Shown piece after piece: positions 14,820 through 22,599 of a stretch of DNA of 25,295 nt; within the stretch, counting starts at the first letter, position 1; the number at the start of each line of letters is the position of its first letter. The DNA comes from Actinomycetota bacterium (GTDB lineage Bacteria > Actinomycetota > Actinomycetes > S36-B12), in NCBI GenBank assembly GCA_009700485.1, contig WLLZ01000014.1:1-25295 (forward strand), given 5' to 3'. Both the position numbers and the translations under genes were made by a program. A model generated the notes under the pieces. The model searched no databases, was not told the origin of the DNA, and saw nothing but the letters and a program-made list of their open reading frames with translations.

Positions 14820-15712
14820 CGCTGCACCCTGCCGAGGGCGGAGGTGACCGGGCACCGTGGGTCCGGCTCAAGTGACTGCCAGTCTGCGCGAATCCAATGG
14901 TGGGCCGGATCATCACAAAAACTCATTGTTCTATCGGCAGCCGGACCTGCTAGCACATTTAGAAAGTACATCGGATACTCCGGGGGCGCGATAGTTGGGC
15001 CGTGGTAGCCCTGCGGAATGAGATAGATATCCCCATCATGAATCGTGACGGTGTCGTCGACGCTGCCATCTACGGTGTAGACGTGAAACAACCCTTTCCC
15101 TTCCTGGTCACCATGAGCTGACTCCTGCTTGCCAATTCGGAAGTAATAGATCTCCTCGTTATTGGTTGGGCAATCAGTGATTCCGTCATGGCGGTGCGGC
15201 GGCCAAGAGGACAAATTGCCACCGGGGGTGAGCACCTCGCACACATTGATTTTGTCGGCCGCCCTAAATGAATCCGGCGTAGCGATATTGGTGACCTGAC
15301 GAGTAGCGCGACCGGCACCGCGTACTTCGACCACGACTTCGGAAGCCGGCGTGTAGCAGGCCGGGTAGACATGCGTGGCCCGAGCGGTACAAAGGGCGAC
15401 TTCACCGGCACCGGCGCTGACGGTCAATGTCGCTCCCAGCGGCACATAAAGCCAGTCACTTACCGCATCGAATACACCACGGCGCCCAGCCATCGGATAG
15501 GTAATTTCGTCGACAGTGACAAGCAAATCGCGAGCCGAAAGCGGAACAAGTACTCCTTCAATGCCGTCCATCTCGCGGGTAAAAGAAATGGTTTCGCTGA
15601 CCTCGAAAACCTCGACACCACAAAATGCCCAACCCGCAACCTGCGGATCAACGCTGACCAAAGTGTTTTCGGTGGCAAGTTCTCCCGCTGGCCGGTGCCA
15701 ATTCACTTTCAT
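14816..15712 (-). CDS. iolB: 5-deoxy-glucuronate isomerase
   Basis: A bicupin of 298 residues that converts 5-deoxyglucuronate to 5-dehydro-2-deoxygluconate. The second cupin shows the metal-binding set SSWPPHRHDG with NNEEIYYFRI; near it are GDIYLIPQGYHGP and PMYFLNVLAGP. The N-terminal MKVNWHRPAGEL and the C-terminal DDPAHHWIRADWQ are typical of the family. The ATG at 15712 overlaps the stop of the aldolase gene (ATGA), so the 43-residue extension open upstream is rejected. Its own stop overlaps the next gene's ATG in the same way. Confidence 0.95.
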   Translation of the reverse strand: MKVNWHRPAGELATENTLVSVDPQVAGWAFCGVEVFEVSETISFTREMDGIEGVLVPLSARDLLVTVDEITYPMAGRRGVFDAVSDWLYVPLGATLTVSAGAGEVALCTARATHVYPACYTPASEVVVEVRGAGRATRQVTNIATPDSFRAADKINVCEVLTPGGNLSSWPPHRHDGITDCPTNNEEIYYFRIGKQESAHGDQEGKGLFHVYTVDGSVDDTVTIHDGDIYLIPQGYHGPTIAPPEYPMYFLNVLAGPAADRTMSFCDDPAHHWIRADWQSLEPDPRCPVTSALGRVQR

Positions 15713-16608
15713 CGCGCTCCCCCGTGCACCATGGCAGCAGCGCGGCTCACTGCTTCCTCGACACTCAAAGATTCGGGATACAGCAAGGCGCGCCCGGGGA
15801 CCAGTCCGCGAATATTCGGCACCGCCAATGCCGATTCCCAATTATCGAATACCTGCTCCCAGTTGGCACCGGGATCACCCCCCAGCAGCAGTATCGGGCA
15901 GGACGTTGCCGCGGCGACTTTTTCTGGATTCGCGGTGGCCGGGATTTTGAGCCAGGTGTATGCCGAGCTTGAGCCCAGCGCGGATGCGATGGCCACAGCC
16001 TTGATCAATTTATCCTCCGATGGATCAAGAAAGGCGCCACCTTGTGCATCCTTCAAGTACGGCAGCGGCTCGATCAAGGACAGTAAGCCGAGGTCAGCCA
16101 ACGCGGTCGTAGTGCGTGCCACTAGTTCAAGCGTGGAAGGTAGTCCCGGATCGGTGTCCTCGAGCCGCAACAACGTCTTGCCTCCATCGAGCCCCATCGA
16201 GGCAATATGCGCTACGTCATATGCCGTGAGCCGGTCATCAAGTTCCCACTTAGCGCCGATGATGCCGCCACGATTCATCGTTCCAATGGCTAGTTTGCCC
16301 TCAAGGGCGCCCAGGAATGCGAGTTCTTCAAGGATGTCCGCACTGGCTAGAACGCCATCGACACCGGAGGTAGCCAACCCTCGTATCAGCCGATCCAGCA
16401 GGGTAAACCGATTGGCGAGTGCCATTGGATCGCGGCCGGCGGCGAGCATGCCGCGCGCGGTGTGGTCGGCGGCAAGGAGCATGAGCCGTCCATCGGCCCC
16501 GGCGATCGACCTTTTGGTGCGGCCACTTAATGCCCGCACAAGGGCCGCTGGCTCGCGCACGCGGGCCTCAATCAGCTCGAGGTATTGCGGAGTTTTCAAG
16601 ACGCTCAC
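15709..16608 (-). CDS. Cgl0158-family (beta/alpha)8 aldolase of the inositol pathway
   Basis: A 299-residue TIM-barrel protein with RLMLLAADHTARGML, GVLASADILEELAFLG and AIGTMNRGGIIGAKWE, matching the actinobacterial Cgl0158-type family that sits in inositol clusters such as that of Corynebacterium glutamicum. By position between iolC and iolB it should cleave 5-dehydro-2-deoxygluconate 6-phosphate to dihydroxyacetone phosphate and malonate semialdehyde, replacing the class II aldolase IolJ. This role is inferred from context. GTG 16608 overlaps the iolC stop (GTGA), supporting translational coupling. Confidence 0.82.
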   Translation of the reverse strand: MSVLKTPQYLELIEARVREPAALVRALSGRTKRSIAGADGRLMLLAADHTARGMLAAGRDPMALANRFTLLDRLIRGLATSGVDGVLASADILEELAFLGALEGKLAIGTMNRGGIIGAKWELDDRLTAYDVAHIASMGLDGGKTLLRLEDTDPGLPSTLELVARTTTALADLGLLSLIEPLPYLKDAQGGAFLDPSEDKLIKAVAIASALGSSSAYTWLKIPATANPEKVAAATSCPILLLGGDPGANWEQVFDNWESALAVPNIRGLVPGRALLYPESLSVEEAVSRAAAMVHGGAR

Positions 16609-17561
16609 GTGCTCGATCCCTTCCGATGCACTGAAATGAAATCGGTCAGCGCCTCCAACTGTGGCATGGAATCAGCACACATCAAACGCGATGCCACATA
16701 GGCTCCGGCACCGTTGGCCAATTCGCCCATGGCAAGAAGCGACAACCCATTTATAAGCCCATAAACGAGGGCGCCACCAAACGCATCCCCGGCACCAAGA
16801 CCACAGACCAATTGTATTCGCAATGGCTCAACACGTACCCGCTCGGTCGCACTGGCAAGCAGAACTCCCCCACCACCCATCTTTATGCAGGCCAAGGTGA
16901 CACCGCGATTCAGCAGGTTATCTGCAATCGCAAGCGGATCGGTCTCACCGATCGCCATGTCACATTCGGCGATATTGCCCACCACCACCGTCGATAAGGC
17001 AATTGCGCGCTGGGCGGCGGCCCGTGCCGGCGTGACATCCGACCACAAACTTGGACGGTAATCTAGGTCAATTAAGGTGTGGGTCTTTCGCGCACGCTGC
17101 TCAAGCCAATTGAAACAGGCGGCCGCCGTTTCACCCGTAGCCAATGCACAGGCACTAATCCACAGGGCTTTGGCCTCTTGGATCGTTGCTGGTGAAATAT
17201 CCGAGGCCAAGATATTGGTATCGGGAGCTGCAGCACCCCGGTAAAAAATGATGGATGGATCCTCGGGTGGGTCCAATGAAGCGAGGACTACCGGGGTCTG
17301 GCCCCCGGGCTCTATCCCCACGAATTCGGTATCGACTCCGAAACTAGTGAGCTTACCCAGGACATACGGTGCCAACAGATCACTACCGACTTTGGTTGCC
17401 ACCGCAGCCGCAAGCCCAAGGCGTGATGCCGCAACTGCGACATTGGTGGGACTGCCCCCGATCGATTTTCTAAATGTCTGCGGGTCCGCAAAAGATTGAT
17501 AAGCCTCCTGGGCATAAAGATCAACACTGATCCGCCCAACTGTGATTAAGTCCAAAGCCAT
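16605..17561 (-). CDS. iolC: 5-dehydro-2-deoxygluconokinase (PfkB family)
   Basis: A ribokinase-type kinase of 318 residues that phosphorylates 5-dehydro-2-deoxygluconate. The N-terminal signature GRISVDLYAQ is followed by SIGGSPTNVAVAASRLGL, and the C-terminal PfkB signature CGLGAGDAFGGALVYGL carries the catalytic Asp in GAGD. The family-specific N-terminus and the position between iolE and the aldolase distinguish it from ribokinase or 2-keto-3-deoxygluconate kinase. It begins 11 bp after iolE. Confidence 0.93.
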   Translation of the reverse strand: MALDLITVGRISVDLYAQEAYQSFADPQTFRKSIGGSPTNVAVAASRLGLAAAVATKVGSDLLAPYVLGKLTSFGVDTEFVGIEPGGQTPVVLASLDPPEDPSIIFYRGAAAPDTNILASDISPATIQEAKALWISACALATGETAAACFNWLEQRARKTHTLIDLDYRPSLWSDVTPARAAAQRAIALSTVVVGNIAECDMAIGETDPLAIADNLLNRGVTLACIKMGGGGVLLASATERVRVEPLRIQLVCGLGAGDAFGGALVYGLINGLSLLAMGELANGAGAYVASRLMCADSMPQLEALTDFISVHRKGSST

Positions 17562-17572
17562 AACGTGGCCTA

Positions 17573-18472
17573 CTACCGATTTACTTTGGGGGCTACTACA
17601 TCACGAAGATAGGCTAGGGACTCCGAGACTGCGGAGATTGGCCCGGCACCGGCATCAGGTAGCGCACCGGTGATCGCGGTGTCCTGCTCAATGACGTACC
17701 ACCCGCGGTACCCGCCAAGCTCTAAAGTCTCGATCACCTCCGAGATTTGGACATCACCTTGCCCCAGCGGGGTAAAGAGTCCACCTTGGACACCAGCCAT
17801 GATCGACATCTCATGGCTTAGCACCGGACCAGCCATCTTCATGTTCACATCCTTTAGGTGCACATGACCAACCCGCTCGGCCGCCTCGCGCGCGAATTCA
17901 ACGGGATCGACGCCGCCGATTGCGAGGTGACCAGTATCTAGGCACCATTTGACCGCACAGTTATCTAGTACCCTTCGCACATCACTTGCGTTTTCAACCA
18001 AGGTTTGAACGTGTGGGTGCAGTACCTGCTGCAGCCCGTGTGCCGCACAAATTTCATCGATGATGTCAAACATTTCGATCATGTGGGACATCTCAGCCGC
18101 GTCCAGGGCTCGCGGGGCCGACCAGCCCTCGTCCATCACCACCGCTGAAATGAACTCGGTAGCACCGGCCCGCTCGAATAAGGCGGCGGTCGCCATGGCG
18201 CTGGCGATCGTCGCAGCCCGCTGACGCCGATCATGTAATACCAGCGGAGTGAATCCGCCCAGCAAAGTCATCTCGAACTCGGCGAGTTCGGCTTTCACCG
18301 CCTCCGGGGAGGTTGGCAGGAATCCCGGGGCGCCGAGTTCGGTGGCCGAAAGCCCCAAACTGGCCATCTCCCCCAATACCCGGCCGGGGGGCAACATCGC
18401 CCCCCAGCCCGGTACCTCGCAGATCCCCCATGAGATAGGGGCCGAGGCAACTCTTGACATCAGGTCAGTCAT
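17573..18472 (-). CDS. iolE: Inosose dehydratase / sugar phosphate isomerase-fold protein
   Basis: An AP-endonuclease-2/xylose-isomerase-like TIM barrel of 299 residues, first gene of the inositol operon. It shows SAPISWGICEVPGWG, LGLSATELGAPGFLP, VLHPHVQTLVE, WCLDTGHLAIGGVDP and GHVHLKDVN, which supply the His/Glu/Asp metal ligands, and ends with GWYVIEQD. IolE dehydrates scyllo-inosose to the trihydroxycyclohexanedione. The frame is open 59 codons further upstream across the promoter region, but homology starts at SRVASAPISWG; ATG 18472 (MTDLMSRV) is preferred, with ATG 18460 possible. It is divergent from iolG with a 100-bp control region. Confidence 0.92.
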   Translation of the reverse strand: MTDLMSRVASAPISWGICEVPGWGAMLPPGRVLGEMASLGLSATELGAPGFLPTSPEAVKAELAEFEMTLLGGFTPLVLHDRRQRAATIASAMATAALFERAGATEFISAVVMDEGWSAPRALDAAEMSHMIEMFDIIDEICAAHGLQQVLHPHVQTLVENASDVRRVLDNCAVKWCLDTGHLAIGGVDPVEFAREAAERVGHVHLKDVNMKMAGPVLSHEMSIMAGVQGGLFTPLGQGDVQISEVIETLELGGYRGWYVIEQDTAITGALPDAGAGPISAVSESLAYLRDVVAPKVNR

Positions 18473-18502
18473 GGTGGATTTCCCGGGGTATCGGAACGGG
18501 TA

Positions 18503-18516
18503 TTGGAACGGTCCAA
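18503..18516. promoter_or_regulatory. LacI-type operator in the iolE-iolG divergent promoter region
   Basis: The 14-bp sequence TTGGAACGGTCCAA is a near-perfect palindrome (one mismatch per half) with the central CG step typical of LacI/GalR operators. A partial copy, TCGGAACGGGTA, lies just left at 18491-18502. Toward iolG, TTGGAA can serve as a -35 element with CACAAT (18527-18532) as -10 at 18 bp spacing, so binding would cover the promoter. The LacI-type gene at 19595 is the obvious candidate ligand. Confidence 0.55.
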
Positions 18517-18572
18517 CGCAGCGTGCCACAATATGCAGACGAACGCAAGCACTCGATCTGGAGGCGCAGGCC

Positions 18573-19592
18573 ATGACAACAACCGGCAAGTTGGGCATCG
18601 CCATCGCCGGAGTCGGCCGGATCGGCCAACTACATGCGCGTGTCATCACCGAACAAGTACCAAATGCGCGGCTAACCGCCGTCTACGACATCTCGGCCGA
18701 TACCGCAGCCGCCGCCGCCAACCAGTTTGATGTTGCTGTCGCCTCCGATATCGATGAGCTGCTTGCCGCCCCTGATGTTGACGCCATCGCGATCTGCACC
18801 GCCACCCCAACCCACGTTGAACTGATCATCAAAGCGGCCGCCGCCGGCAAGGCAGTATTCTGCGAGAAACCGATAAGCATGTCTCTGGCTGAGGTTGATG
18901 CCGCCCTAGCAGCAATCGAGGCGGCCGGGGTGCCATTCATGGTTGGGTTCAATCGAAGATTTGATCCCGGGCACGCCAGCGTTCAGCAGGCTGCGAGGTC
19001 TGGTGCCCTCGGCAGACTCACTATGGCGCGCATCACCAGTCGGGATCCGGCCCCACCACCAATTGAATACCTCAAGATGAGCGGTGGGATTTGGACCGAC
19101 ATGCTCATCCACGATTTTGATATGGCCAACTTCATCATGGGCTCCCCCGTGGTTAAGGTTTGGGCACAAGGAGCAGCCCTCTTCGATGAGCAAATCGCAG
19201 CTCTAGGTGATTTCGATACTGCCATTGCGGTTCTGACGCACGCCAACGGAGCCATCACCACAATTGATGGCAGCCGAAAAGCCGTCTACGGCTACGACCA
19301 GCGGGTAGAGGCCTTCGGGACATCGGGTATGGCAATCTCGGACAATCAGCGGGTCAACAACTCACAGATCTACTTGTCGGAATCCTCCCAGCAGGCCCCG
19401 TTCCAATACTTCTTCCTCGAGCGATACGCCGAGTCTTTCAAGAATGAATGGCTGGCCTTCACCAATTACGCTTTGAATGGCGGGGCCTCACCGGTCTCCG
19501 GCGCCGACGGCCGCGCACCGGTAGCAATTGCCATGGCGGCCGCCATCTCAGCGACCCAAGGCCGGCAGGTCAGCATCGACGAAATCAACTGA
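18573..19592 (+). CDS. iolG: Inositol 2-dehydrogenase
   Basis: A Gfo/Idh/MocA dehydrogenase of 339 residues that oxidises myo-inositol to scyllo-inosose with NAD+. N-terminal GVGRIGQLHARVI is the NAD motif, CEKPISMSLAE holds the EKP lysine, GFNRRFDPGHASV follows, and GGIWTDMLIHDFDMANF carries the catalytic Asp and His. The length and these motifs match IolG better than the operon's second Gfo protein. GGAGG at 18560-18564 lies 8 bases before ATG 18573, ruling out the longer open frame. The regulator gene follows 2 bases after the stop codon. Confidence 0.93.
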   Translation: MTTTGKLGIAIAGVGRIGQLHARVITEQVPNARLTAVYDISADTAAAAANQFDVAVASDIDELLAAPDVDAIAICTATPTHVELIIKAAAAGKAVFCEKPISMSLAEVDAALAAIEAAGVPFMVGFNRRFDPGHASVQQAARSGALGRLTMARITSRDPAPPPIEYLKMSGGIWTDMLIHDFDMANFIMGSPVVKVWAQGAALFDEQIAALGDFDTAIAVLTHANGAITTIDGSRKAVYGYDQRVEAFGTSGMAISDNQRVNNSQIYLSESSQQAPFQYFFLERYAESFKNEWLAFTNYALNGGASPVSGADGRAPVAIAMAAAISATQGRQVSIDEIN

Positions 19593-19594
19593 GG

Positions 19595-20605
19595 ATGGCA
19601 GCACCCAGACCGACAATTAAGGATGTCGCCGCACTGGCCGGTGTCTCCAAGTCATTGGTCTCATTGGCAATGCGCGACAGCGGCCGGGTTTCACCAGAAA
19701 GCCTGACCGCAATTCGGGCTGCGGCTGACGAACTTGGCTACCGCCCCAATGCCGCAGCACGCAGTCTTGCCGATCGGCGAAGTAACACAATTGGGGTTCT
19801 GGTTCAGGATTTACATAATCCAATTTCCGCCGAAATTATCGATGGAGTGCAACGGCAAGTTCGCGCGAGCGGGTACCACACCATGCTCGTTACCGGCAGC
19901 GAAGTCGCCGAATTGGAGCAGAGCGAGATCGAGAAATTACTTGAATTTCAAGTTGAGGGGCTAGTGATAATTGGGCACCGCATGCCCGCCGGTGCACGTG
20001 CGGCCATCAAGGGTTACTGCCCCACGGTAATTATCAGTCGCGCAGAGTCTGATATCGCCGGTCTCGATTCCATCAGCAATGACGACAACGCCGGGGGGCG
20101 AATGGCCGTCGATCACCTCTATAGCCTTGGCCATCGAGCCATCGCGCACATCACCGGCGGTGATAATAAAGTCGCACTTATGCGCAAATCCGGATACGAG
20201 TCCGCAATGACAGGCTACGGCCTCGCCACGCAACTGGCCAGCTACGAAGGTGCCTTTACCGATGAAGGTGGCTACCGCGGGACTTGCGCGGCCCTGGACT
20301 CCAAGATGGGGCACAGTGCGATTTTTGTCGCTAATGACCTGGCCGCGGTCGGCGCACTCGCGGCAGCCGCAGACCGTGGCCTTAAGGTGCCCGATGAGCT
20401 ATCGATAATCGGCTATGACGGTATGGCACTCGGTGGCCTGCGTTCAATTAGTCTCACCACAATCGCGCAGCCCCTCGCGACGATGGGTCTTGACGCCGCC
20501 GCCCTGCTCTTCTTGCGCATCAAAGACCCCACCCGGCCACCTGTTCATATCGGGCTCGAACCCAGGCTCGTGATTCGCAACTCCACCGGCGTCTATCACC
20601 GGTGA
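19595..20605 (+). CDS. LacI/GalR-family transcriptional regulator, probable inositol repressor
   Basis: A 336-residue regulator. The N-terminal helix-turn-helix and hinge region reads TIKDVAALAGVSKSLVSLAM and continues to GYRPNAAARSLADRRSNTIG; from about residue 62 there is a periplasmic-binding-protein-like effector domain with GVLVQDLHNP, GHRAIAHITGG, AIFVANDLAAVGALAAA and SIIGYDG. It starts only 2 bp after the iolG stop, with TGAGG overlapping the junction, so it is co-transcribed and probably coupled to iolG. Context and the CG-centred palindrome at 18503-18516 suggest control of both divergent inositol transcripts, with an inositol intermediate as inducer. Confidence 0.88.
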   Translation: MAAPRPTIKDVAALAGVSKSLVSLAMRDSGRVSPESLTAIRAAADELGYRPNAAARSLADRRSNTIGVLVQDLHNPISAEIIDGVQRQVRASGYHTMLVTGSEVAELEQSEIEKLLEFQVEGLVIIGHRMPAGARAAIKGYCPTVIISRAESDIAGLDSISNDDNAGGRMAVDHLYSLGHRAIAHITGGDNKVALMRKSGYESAMTGYGLATQLASYEGAFTDEGGYRGTCAALDSKMGHSAIFVANDLAAVGALAAAADRGLKVPDELSIIGYDGMALGGLRSISLTTIAQPLATMGLDAAALLFLRIKDPTRPPVHIGLEPRLVIRNSTGVYHR

Positions 20606-20609
20606 GCCG

Positions 20610-20626
20610 CGAACCGCTATGGTTCG
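20610..20626 (+). repeat. Hairpin immediately before the small membrane protein start
   Basis: CGAACC-GCTAT-GGTTCG is a perfect 6-bp stem that ends 3 bases before ATG 20630, where a ribosome binding site would be expected. It may limit translation or mark the end of the regulator transcript; there is no T-run. Confidence 0.35.
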
Positions 20627-20629
20627 GAC

Positions 20630-20917
20630 ATGTCTATGGCCGCCTTAACCTTGCTCATCTTCGCCGTTGTGCTGGCGATTTTTGCCGCTGCCTTCATCCT
20701 CTTAGGAATGTCGAATGAGCGCGCCTACTGGTCACAACGCGATCCATCCGGCGACGCCCGAAAAGATGCGACCCCACTGTCCGCAATCGCCAAGAACACC
20801 TTGCACTACGCCGCCGGTGAATACCGGGCACCACTTAGGGTCGTGGCTATAGGCATCCTGATGTGGTGGATTGCCGTCGCCTGCTTGATTTTAAGTATCG
20901 TGGTGCAGGCCTTTTAG
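20630..20917 (+). CDS. Small two-helix membrane protein, unknown function
   Basis: A 95-residue protein with an N-terminal hydrophobic helix (about residues 4-26) and a second near the C-terminus (about 68-92), separated by a polar loop containing ERAYWSQRDPSGDARKDATP. I do not recognise the family. The start is ATG 20630 or ATG 20636; neither has a convincing ribosome binding site, and a hairpin covers that position. It follows the regulator gene by 24 bp on the same strand and converges on tRNA-Pro. Confidence 0.65.
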   Translation: MSMAALTLLIFAVVLAIFAAAFILLGMSNERAYWSQRDPSGDARKDATPLSAIAKNTLHYAAGEYRAPLRVVAIGILMWWIAVACLILSIVVQAF

Positions 20918-20936
20918 CCACGCACTGGACTTCGAG

Positions 20937-21010
20937 TCGGGCTGACAGGACTTGAACCTGCGGCCTTCCGGCCCCCAGCCGGACGCGCTACCAAACTGCG
21001 CCACAGCCCG
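20937..21010 (-). tRNA. tRNA-Pro (anticodon GGG)
   Basis: Minus-strand cloverleaf with acceptor CGGGCTG/CAGCCCG, D-arm GGCGCAGTTTGGTAGCGC, anticodon stem TCCGG/CCGGA with loop CTGGGGG, and T-arm CAGG-TTCAAGT-CCTG. Discriminator A, no encoded CCA. It lies 35 bp beyond the der stop codon on the same strand. Confidence 0.95.
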
Positions 21011-21045
21011 CGCAGCCGAACTCTACAGGCGCTGACCTGCGCCCT

Positions 21046-22599
21046 TCATCGACGGGATCGTTTCTCGCGCACCCGCATCACGATGCGAATCGGAGTACCA
21101 GCAAAACCGAAGTCCTCCCGCAGTCGCCGCTCAATAAAACGCCGGTAGCCGGCCTCTAAGAACCCGGTGGTGAATAGGGCAAAGGTGGGGGGCCCTACCG
21201 AAACTTGAGCGGCGAACAAGATTCGCGGCTGCTTTCCCCCACGTAATGGGTGCGGGTGAGCCTGGGTTAACTCGGTGAAGAACTGATTGAGTCGACCGGT
21301 TGAGATTCGAGTTTCCCAGCCCGCAAGCGCCGCCTCTAGGGCAGGTGTTAATCGGTCCATGTGACGCTTGGTGCGCGCTGAAATATTAACTCTCGGGGCC
21401 CAAGCAACTTGCGCCAAATCACGGTCAATTTCGCGCTCTAGGTAGATTCTTCGATCCTCGTCACTTAGATCCCATTTATTGAACGCGAGAACTAGCGCAC
21501 GGCCCGATTCATTGACCATTGAGATAATCCGCACGTCTTGCTCACTCAGTACCGCCGAGGCATCGATCAGCACGATGGCAACCTCTGCCCGATCAAGGGC
21601 GCCTTGGGTTCTAAGGGTGGCGTAGTACTCATGACCACTCGCATCCTTGGACCGGCGCCGAATACCCGCGGTATCAACGAACCACCACAAGCGGTCATCG
21701 AGGGTGATCAACTCATCAACTGGATCAACGGTAGTACCGGCAACATCATCAACAACAACGCGTTCGGAGCCTGCCAAGGCATTCAGTAGTGATGACTTAC
21801 CAACATTGGGGCGGCCCAGCAGCGCTACTCGCCGTGGGCCACCTTCACGCGAGGTGCCGTGCCCAACTTCGGGAAGCATCTTCACGATGTCGTCCATCAA
21901 GTCGCCAGCACCGTGACCATGCAGGGCTGATACCGGAAGCGGCTCCCCCAAGCCAAGTGACCATAGCTTTGTCGCCTCAATCTCGGTGGCCCGATCATCC
22001 ACTTTATTTGCGACGAGCAGGACCGGCTTGCCTGACCTGCGCAGCACCTTCACCACGGCTTCGTCTGTGTCGGTCGCCCCAACTCGCGCATCAACCACGA
22101 ACACCACAGCATCAGCATCACTTACCGCGCGCTCAGCCTGCGCGGCTATTTGTGCCTGTAAGCCTCGAACCTTTAAATCCCAGCCGCCCGTATCGATCAC
22201 CATGAAGCGCTTGCTATTCCACTCCGCTTCATATGTGACGCGATCTCGGGTAACTCCGGGTACATCTTCGACAACGGCCTCGCGGCGCCCAATAATGCGA
22301 TTAACGAGGGTTGATTTGCCGACATTTGGGCGGCCAACAACAGCCAGCACCGGAAGCCCGGGTTCACCTTCACCGGGTTGAGTTAATTCAGCCAATGCGC
22401 TGTCGAAGTCGCCGAATTCGCCACGAGCCGCAGCCAAGGCAGCCTCCAGCCCTAAGTCTTCGACGCCATCAATCCCGTCATCGTCAACCCCATCGTCGTT
22501 AACCCCGCCATCGTCAACTCCGGCAGCACTTGGGTCATCGGCGCTGAGATCGAGCTCGGCTTCATCTTCGTCGCCTACGGCAACCCATCCATCACTCAT
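21046..22599 (-). CDS. der: Ribosome biogenesis GTPase Der (EngA)
   Basis: A double-Era-like GTPase needed for 50S subunit maturation, 517 residues. The first G domain has GRPNVGKSTLVNRI, GVTRDRV, DTGGW and ANKVDD; the second has GRPNVGKSSLLNAL, GTTVDPVD, DTAGI and FNKWDLSD; a C-terminal KH-like domain ends PIRIVMRVREKRSRR. An N-terminal acidic extension of about 75 residues precedes the first G domain, with a short tandem repeat (VDDGG/VNDDG/VDDDG). Acidic extensions before Der are common in actinobacteria, but the repeat makes this one notable. ATG 22599 overlaps the upstream stop (ATGA), so the 15 extra upstream codons are rejected. It is last in the aroH-tyrA-cmk-plsC-der series. Confidence 0.96.
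   Translation of the reverse strand: MSDGWVAVGDEDEAELDLSADDPSAAGVDDGGVNDDGVDDDGIDGVEDLGLEAALAAARGEFGDFDSALAELTQPGEGEPGLPVLAVVGRPNVGKSTLVNRIIGRREAVVEDVPGVTRDRVTYEAEWNSKRFMVIDTGGWDLKVRGLQAQIAAQAERAVSDADAVVFVVDARVGATDTDEAVVKVLRRSGKPVLLVANKVDDRATEIEATKLWSLGLGEPLPVSALHGHGAGDLMDDIVKMLPEVGHGTSREGGPRRVALLGRPNVGKSSLLNALAGSERVVVDDVAGTTVDPVDELITLDDRLWWFVDTAGIRRRSKDASGHEYYATLRTQGALDRAEVAIVLIDASAVLSEQDVRIISMVNESGRALVLAFNKWDLSDEDRRIYLEREIDRDLAQVAWAPRVNISARTKRHMDRLTPALEAALAGWETRISTGRLNQFFTELTQAHPHPLRGGKQPRILFAAQVSVGPPTFALFTTGFLEAGYRRFIERRLREDFGFAGTPIRIVMRVREKRSRR
22474..22518. repeat. Three 15-bp tandem units in the der acidic extension
   Basis: CCCGTCATCGTCAAC, CCCATCGTCGTTAAC and CCCGCCATCGTCAAC follow one another in frame. 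On the minus strand they encode VDDGG, VNDDG and VDDDG. They differ at a few positions, and a decayed fourth unit may flank them. Confidence 0.75.

Noticed and set aside
15371..16639. A 422-codon plus-strand frame.
   Set aside because: It is the antisense shadow of iolB and the aldolase, both with clear family motifs and coupled junctions; the product is low-complexity Ser/Arg-rich.
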